Program-made: the position numbers and the translations under genes
Notes under the pieces: generated by a model
What the model was told of the DNA's origin: nothing
What the model saw: only the letters and a program-made list of their open reading frames with translations
The model's database searches: none
Shown: positions 60,973-64,000 of the stretch, in pieces
How positions within the stretch are numbered: the first letter of the stretch is position 1
Layout of the letters: each line of letters begins with the position of its first letter
DNA from: Sva-07 sp942492715
Lineage (GTDB): Bacteria; Actinomycetota; Acidimicrobiia; Acidimicrobiales; Ilumatobacteraceae
NCBI GenBank assembly: GCA_942492715.1
Contig: CALOFW010000024.1
Location: 1-64,000 of the forward strand
Reading direction: 5' to 3'
DNA: 64,000 bases

Positions 60973-61023
60973 GTTTGCGCGACACATCGAGTGACCCGGT
61001 CCACCCGGAATGCAACGCAAACG
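60973..61023 (+). repeat. PR51, copy 8
   Basis: GTTTGCGCGACACATCGAGT ... CAACGCAAACG, between the cupin gene and the convergent oxidoreductase. Confidence 0.75.
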
Positions 61024-61064
61024 TCGGGGGTGCGCAACACGAGGGATGAGCGGGCGGCGACCGG

Positions 61065-62057
61065 TTACAGGCGGACCATCACCTTGCCCTGGTTGGCGCC
61101 GGTGAACAGGCGGTCGAGCGCGACCGGCGCATTGTCGAGCCCGTCGACCACGTCGACCGCGAACTTCAGCTCTCCGCCCATCACCCAGCCCGCGAGCTCA
61201 CCGATCGCCTCGTTGGCGCGGTTCATGTAGTCGAGGATGATGAAGCCCTCCATCCGTCCGCGCTTCGAGATGAGCACCGACAGGTTGTTCGGCCCGGGCC
61301 GGGGCGTGTCGTCGTTGTAGGTGGCGATCGCACCACACAGCACGATGCGGCCGCGCAGCGCGAGGTTGGCGATGCCCGCTTCGAGGATGTCGCCGCCGAC
61401 GTTGTCGAAGAACACGTCGACGCCCTTGGGGCACGCCGCTCGGATCGCCTTGCCGACGTGCTCGGTCCTGTAGTTGATCGCAGCGTCGAAGCCGAGTTCG
61501 TCGACCAGCCAGGCGCACTTCTCGTCGGAGCCGGCAATGCCGACCACCCGGCACCCCTTGATCCGGGCGATCTGGCCGACGACCGACCCGGTCGCCCCCG
61601 CTGCACCCGACACGAGCACCGTCTCCCCCGCCAGCGGCTGGCCGACGTCGAGCAGGCCGAAGTACGCGGTGAGCCCGGTCACGCCGAACACGCTCAGCGC
61701 TGCGGTCGGATCGATGCCGTCGGGGATCAGGTTGCTCCCGGCGCCCATGATCGCGTACTCCTGCCAACCGGTCATCCCGAACAGCGTCGAGCCGACCGGG
61801 TAGGCGTCGTTGTTCGACTCGATCACCTCGCCGAGGCCACCGCTGCGGATCGGGGCGCCGATCTCGATCGCGGGGAGGTAGGTGTCCATCGCCATCCATC
61901 CGCGGATCGTCGGATCGATCGACAGCCACCCCACCTTCACGAGGGCCTCTCCCTGGCCGGGCGTCGGGATCTCGACCTCGTCGCTGGCGAAACAGTCGGG
62001 CGCCACCTGCCCGACCGGGCGCTTGGCGAGTGTGATGCGGCGGTTGAGTTCGCTCAT
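61065..62057 (-). CDS. NADPH-dependent MDR-family oxidoreductase (CurA-like)
   Basis: 330 residues. Zinc-independent medium-chain reductase: GQGEALVKVGWLSIDPTIRG (the DP.MRGWM-like start), WQEYAIMGAG, FGVTGLTAYFGLLDVGQPLA, VLVSGAAGATGSVVGQIARI (nucleotide loop) and VDVFFDNVGGDILEAGIANL. This is the prostaglandin reductase/CurA group, which reduces alpha,beta-unsaturated carbonyls. TAGGGT is exactly 6 nt before the ATG. Confidence 0.9.
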   Translation of the reverse strand: MSELNRRITLAKRPVGQVAPDCFASDEVEIPTPGQGEALVKVGWLSIDPTIRGWMAMDTYLPAIEIGAPIRSGGLGEVIESNNDAYPVGSTLFGMTGWQEYAIMGAGSNLIPDGIDPTAALSVFGVTGLTAYFGLLDVGQPLAGETVLVSGAAGATGSVVGQIARIKGCRVVGIAGSDEKCAWLVDELGFDAAINYRTEHVGKAIRAACPKGVDVFFDNVGGDILEAGIANLALRGRIVLCGAIATYNDDTPRPGPNNLSVLISKRGRMEGFIILDYMNRANEAIGELAGWVMGGELKFAVDVVDGLDNAPVALDRLFTGANQGKVMVRL

Positions 62058-62110
62058 GGCCGCACCCTACGAAGTCACCGCCTGGTGACGAGACGCAGAG
62101 CCCACATCGG

Positions 62111-62257
62111 TCAGTCGTGCGGCATCTCGTGGGGCTCGATCGTCTCCACCACGGCAGCGTGTTCGGGATGGTCGTGGAGGATGTGGTCCTTCACCTCGTT
62201 GTGGTAGCTGAAGATCAGCTCGCAGTACGGGCAGGCGTGTGTGGTCGATCCGCTCAT
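62111..62257 (-). CDS. Tiny C2H2 zinc-finger-like protein
   Basis: 48 residues: MSGSTTHACPYCELIFSYHN then EVKDHILHDHPEH. CPYCELIF and the spaced His residues HNEVKDHILHDH make a plausible C2H2-type site, with a Cys-x2-Cys / x13 / His-x3-5-His layout. Its acidic C-terminus (VVETIEPHEMPHD) follows. Too short for a confident family, but the codons and the match of the motif support a real gene. Overlaps no other gene; the NTF2-like gene starts 73 bp downstream on the opposite strand. Confidence 0.55.
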   Translation of the reverse strand: MSGSTTHACPYCELIFSYHNEVKDHILHDHPEHAAVVETIEPHEMPHD

Positions 62258-62329
62258 GTCACGATCGTCCGCCCGAATCGGTCGCGCGACCAGGGTCGTT
62301 CGGTCCGTCCACGAAGTACGGTCGACGAC

Positions 62330-62710
62330 ATGGACCCCGTGATCGAGGACGTGCTCGCGGCGAACCGTGCGTTCTACGACGCCCACGAGTCCCGCGACCT
62401 CGACGCGATGCGCTCCGTCTGGGAGCACAGCCAACGCACCGTGTGCGTGCATCCGGGCTGGCCGATCCTGCGCACCTGGCCGATCATCGAGGAGTCGTGG
62501 CGACGGATCCTCGAGGGCCCCGGGCGCAACCAGTTCATCCTCACCAACGAGGCGGTGGCGATCGATGGCGACATCGCGTGGGTGACCCTCGACGAGAACC
62601 TGGTCGACGCCGGCGGCACCGGCACGGTCGCAGCAACCAACCTCTACGCCCGCAGCGACGACACCTGGCTGCTCGTCGCCCACCACGGCTCCCCCGTCAT
62701 CTCCCGCTGA
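62330..62710 (+). CDS. NTF2-like (SnoaL/DUF4440) protein
   Basis: 126 residues. VLAANRAFYDAHESRDLDAM, WEHSQRTVCVHPGWPILRTW, then FILTNEAVAIDGDIAWVTLD and NLYARSDDTWLLVAHHGSPV follow the cone-shaped alpha+beta barrel of NTF2-like proteins. TACGGT lies 7 nt upstream. Function unknown; family members range from isomerases to immunity proteins. Confidence 0.82.
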   Translation: MDPVIEDVLAANRAFYDAHESRDLDAMRSVWEHSQRTVCVHPGWPILRTWPIIEESWRRILEGPGRNQFILTNEAVAIDGDIAWVTLDENLVDAGGTGTVAATNLYARSDDTWLLVAHHGSPVISR

Positions 62711-62712
62711 TC

Positions 62713-62743
62713 GTTACATCTGGGGTCTGACCCCAGATGTAAC
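62713..62743. terminator. Perfect palindromic hairpin
   Basis: GTTACATCTGGGGT - CTG - ACCCCAGATGTAAC is a perfect 14-bp stem between convergent genes, immediately after the NTF2-like stop codon. Probable bidirectional terminator. The centre GGGGTCTGACCCC is a common actinobacterial palindrome. Confidence 0.75.
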
Positions 62744-62757
62744 ACCCGGGGTGACGG

Positions 62758-63726
62758 TCACCGGCGCCAGGGGCGGTCGGGGTCGAACAGGTGCATGTCG
62801 AAGCGCTGCGAGAGCTCCTCGAACACGCGCAGCCCGCGCACGCTGTTGCCGATCCCGTCGAGCCGCGGTGAGAACGTGGCCATCCCGCCCACGCCGGGCA
62901 ACATCCCGAGGATGCCGCCGCCGACACCACTCTTCGCGGGGATTCCGACCGAGTAGGCCCACTCGCCGGCGTAGTTGTACATCCCGCACGTCAGCGCCAC
63001 GGTCAGCATGTCTCGCGTCACCTCCCGGGGCACCACCTGTTCGCCGGTGATCGGGTGGACACCGTGGTTCGCGATCGTGGTGCCGATGACGGCGAGGTCG
63101 CGTGCGGTGACGAGTACCGAGCACTGCCCGAAGTAGAGGTCGAGGGTGACCTCGACGGCATCGCCGATGATGCCTCGGCTCAGCATCAGGTAGGCGATTG
63201 CACGGTTGCGGTTGCCCGTGCGTCGTTCCGACGCCCAGACCTCCCGATCGATCTCCGGACGGTGGCCGAGGTACCGCTCGAACATCGACCGCATCTCCTC
63301 GACGCCCTCCTCGACCGATCCGCCGACCACCAGGTCGGTGATCGCGATCGCGCCGGCGTTGACCATCGGATTCGGCGCGCGGTTCGTGGCGTCGTCGAGC
63401 TCGATCGCATTGAAGGCGTCGCCGGTCGGGGCCACTCCGACACGTTCGAGCACGCGGTCGCGGCCGTGCATCTCGAGCGCGAGGCCGTACATCAGGAGCT
63501 TGGAGATCGACTGGATCGTGAAGGTCTGGTCGACATCGCCCACTCCGATGTGCTCGCCATCGGTCGTCATCGCGGCGATCGCGAACCGGTCGGGATCGAC
63601 GTCGGCGAGCTCCGGGATGTACGACGCCGGCTCGCCCTCGGTCAGCGGCCCGAACCGTTCGTGCAGCTCGAGACACGCCTGCTCGAACCACGCCCGCCGG
63701 ATCTCACGATCGTCCACATCGGTCAT
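62758..63726 (-). CDS. glsA: Glutaminase A
   Basis: 322 residues from ATG 63726. The serine beta-lactamase-like active site is intact: FTIQSISKLLMYGLALEMHG (SxxK), NRAPNPMVNAGAIAITDLVV, TGNRNRAIAYLMLSRGIIGD, YFGQCSVLVTARDLAVIGTT, and VGIPAKSGVGGGILGMLPGV (KSGVGGGI). Converts glutamine to glutamate and ammonia. TACGCT lies 7 nt upstream of the ATG, so probably leaderless. Standard length. Confidence 0.95.
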   Translation of the reverse strand: MTDVDDREIRRAWFEQACLELHERFGPLTEGEPASYIPELADVDPDRFAIAAMTTDGEHIGVGDVDQTFTIQSISKLLMYGLALEMHGRDRVLERVGVAPTGDAFNAIELDDATNRAPNPMVNAGAIAITDLVVGGSVEEGVEEMRSMFERYLGHRPEIDREVWASERRTGNRNRAIAYLMLSRGIIGDAVEVTLDLYFGQCSVLVTARDLAVIGTTIANHGVHPITGEQVVPREVTRDMLTVALTCGMYNYAGEWAYSVGIPAKSGVGGGILGMLPGVGGMATFSPRLDGIGNSVRGLRVFEELSQRFDMHLFDPDRPWRR

Positions 63727-63769
63727 GGGCCGCAGCGTAGGACCCGGGCACGGCGACCTCACCCGCACG

Positions 63770-63814
63770 TCTCGGCGGAACGTGTTTCGGCCGTTGCGGC
63801 CAGATCCGCCGAGA
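63770..63814 (-). repeat. 45-bp palindromic repeat, copy 2
   Basis: TCTCGGCGGA ... TCCGCCGAGA. On the minus strand it reads TCTCGGCGGATCTGG like copy 1 at 50891. It lies between the glutaminase start and the partial gene at the right edge. Confidence 0.6.
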
Positions 63815-63834
63815 GTTGAACGGTGAGTTGGACG

Positions 63835-64000
63835 TCAGGCGGGGAGCAGCGTGCGGCGGGTCGGCCAGACGATGTCGGCGAGCGTCGGTGCGGTCGCAAC
63901 ACGATCACCGCGACCGACGACCTGGATCGACAGCTTGCAGAACGCACGCTCGCGGACGACGGCCGGCTCGGTCGGGTCGGCGAGCACGCCGATCGCAACG
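63835..64000 (-). CDS. Partial CDS, C-terminal fragment at the window edge
   Basis: The frame is open from the right edge to a stop at 63835: AIGVLADPTEPAVVRERAFC, KLSIQVVGRGDRVATAPTLA and DIVWPTRRTLLPA. Only the end of the protein is inside the window. I do not recognise the family from this tail. Confidence 0.5.
   Translation of the reverse strand, partial: VAIGVLADPTEPAVVRERAFCKLSIQVVGRGDRVATAPTLADIVWPTRRTLLPA

Overview
The window is a high-GC actinobacterial chromosome segment with dense, bidirectional gene packing. SARP-type regulators, a DUF222/HNH (13E12-type) protein, an Rpf-like transglycosylase domain, a TreT-like trehalose synthase, many lipoproteins with Thr/Pro/Ala-rich linkers and very many apparently leaderless genes suggest an actinomycete outside the classic Streptomyces/Mycobacterium groups, plausibly Acidimicrobiia (Ilumatobacter-like). 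That placement is inference. No rRNA, tRNA, CRISPR array or convincing prophage was seen.

Layout. 1-4.4 kb is a decayed or frameshift-laden stretch: a recC remnant, a TPR-protein remnant, a small conserved protein, a dual-specificity phosphatase and a sigma factor, each broken by single-base shifts. 4.9-10.1 kb holds small unknown genes, a DUF2804 protein, a flavin oxidase and three toxin-antitoxin (TA) modules. 10.2-13.1 kb is the most unusual locus: a SARP regulator, a divergent papain-like (C1A) cysteine protease, a small downstream protein that shares the protease's C-terminal domain, and a convergent chagasin-type inhibitor of C1A proteases. The promoter between regulator and protease carries four direct repeats spaced exactly 11 bp, the hallmark of SARP operators. 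13.2-21.5 kb has a methyltransferase, peptidoglycan-binding-like surface proteins, a MazF module, an aldo/keto reductase, a secreted nuclease and an HNH protein. 21.6-31.2 kb has a truncated Erm-type methyltransferase, an acyl-CoA synthetase, a DUF1254/1214 protein, another MazF module, a ketopantoate reductase, lipoproteins, a thioesterase and a monooxygenase.

31.3-41.6 kb carries the DUF222/HNH gene, a folB-folK-folP-like operon with ATGA overlaps, a very large TM0106-type nuclease/helicase, an RmlD-like reductase, a tryptophanase-family lyase and a VapBC module. 41.6-50.8 kb has the trehalose synthase, a large lipoprotein, a cysteine-synthase-like enzyme, a second SARP regulator divergent from a membrane protein built of six near-identical 25-residue repeats, and a metallo-beta-lactamase-fold hydrolase. 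50.9-64 kb has the Rpf-like protein, an EF-G-like GTPase, acylphosphatase, a large winged-helix/ATPase/TPR regulator, a flavin monooxygenase, OsmC, a methyltransferase, a cupin, an oxidoreductase, a tiny zinc-finger protein, an NTF2-like protein and glutaminase.

Genome-scale signals: eight copies of a 51-bp palindromic repeat, all in the same orientation; two copies of a second, 45-bp palindromic repeat; a duplicated ~50-bp leader ahead of two small ORFs; and a recurrent TANNNT-like -10 element exactly 6 nt upstream of start codons, implying widespread leaderless transcription.
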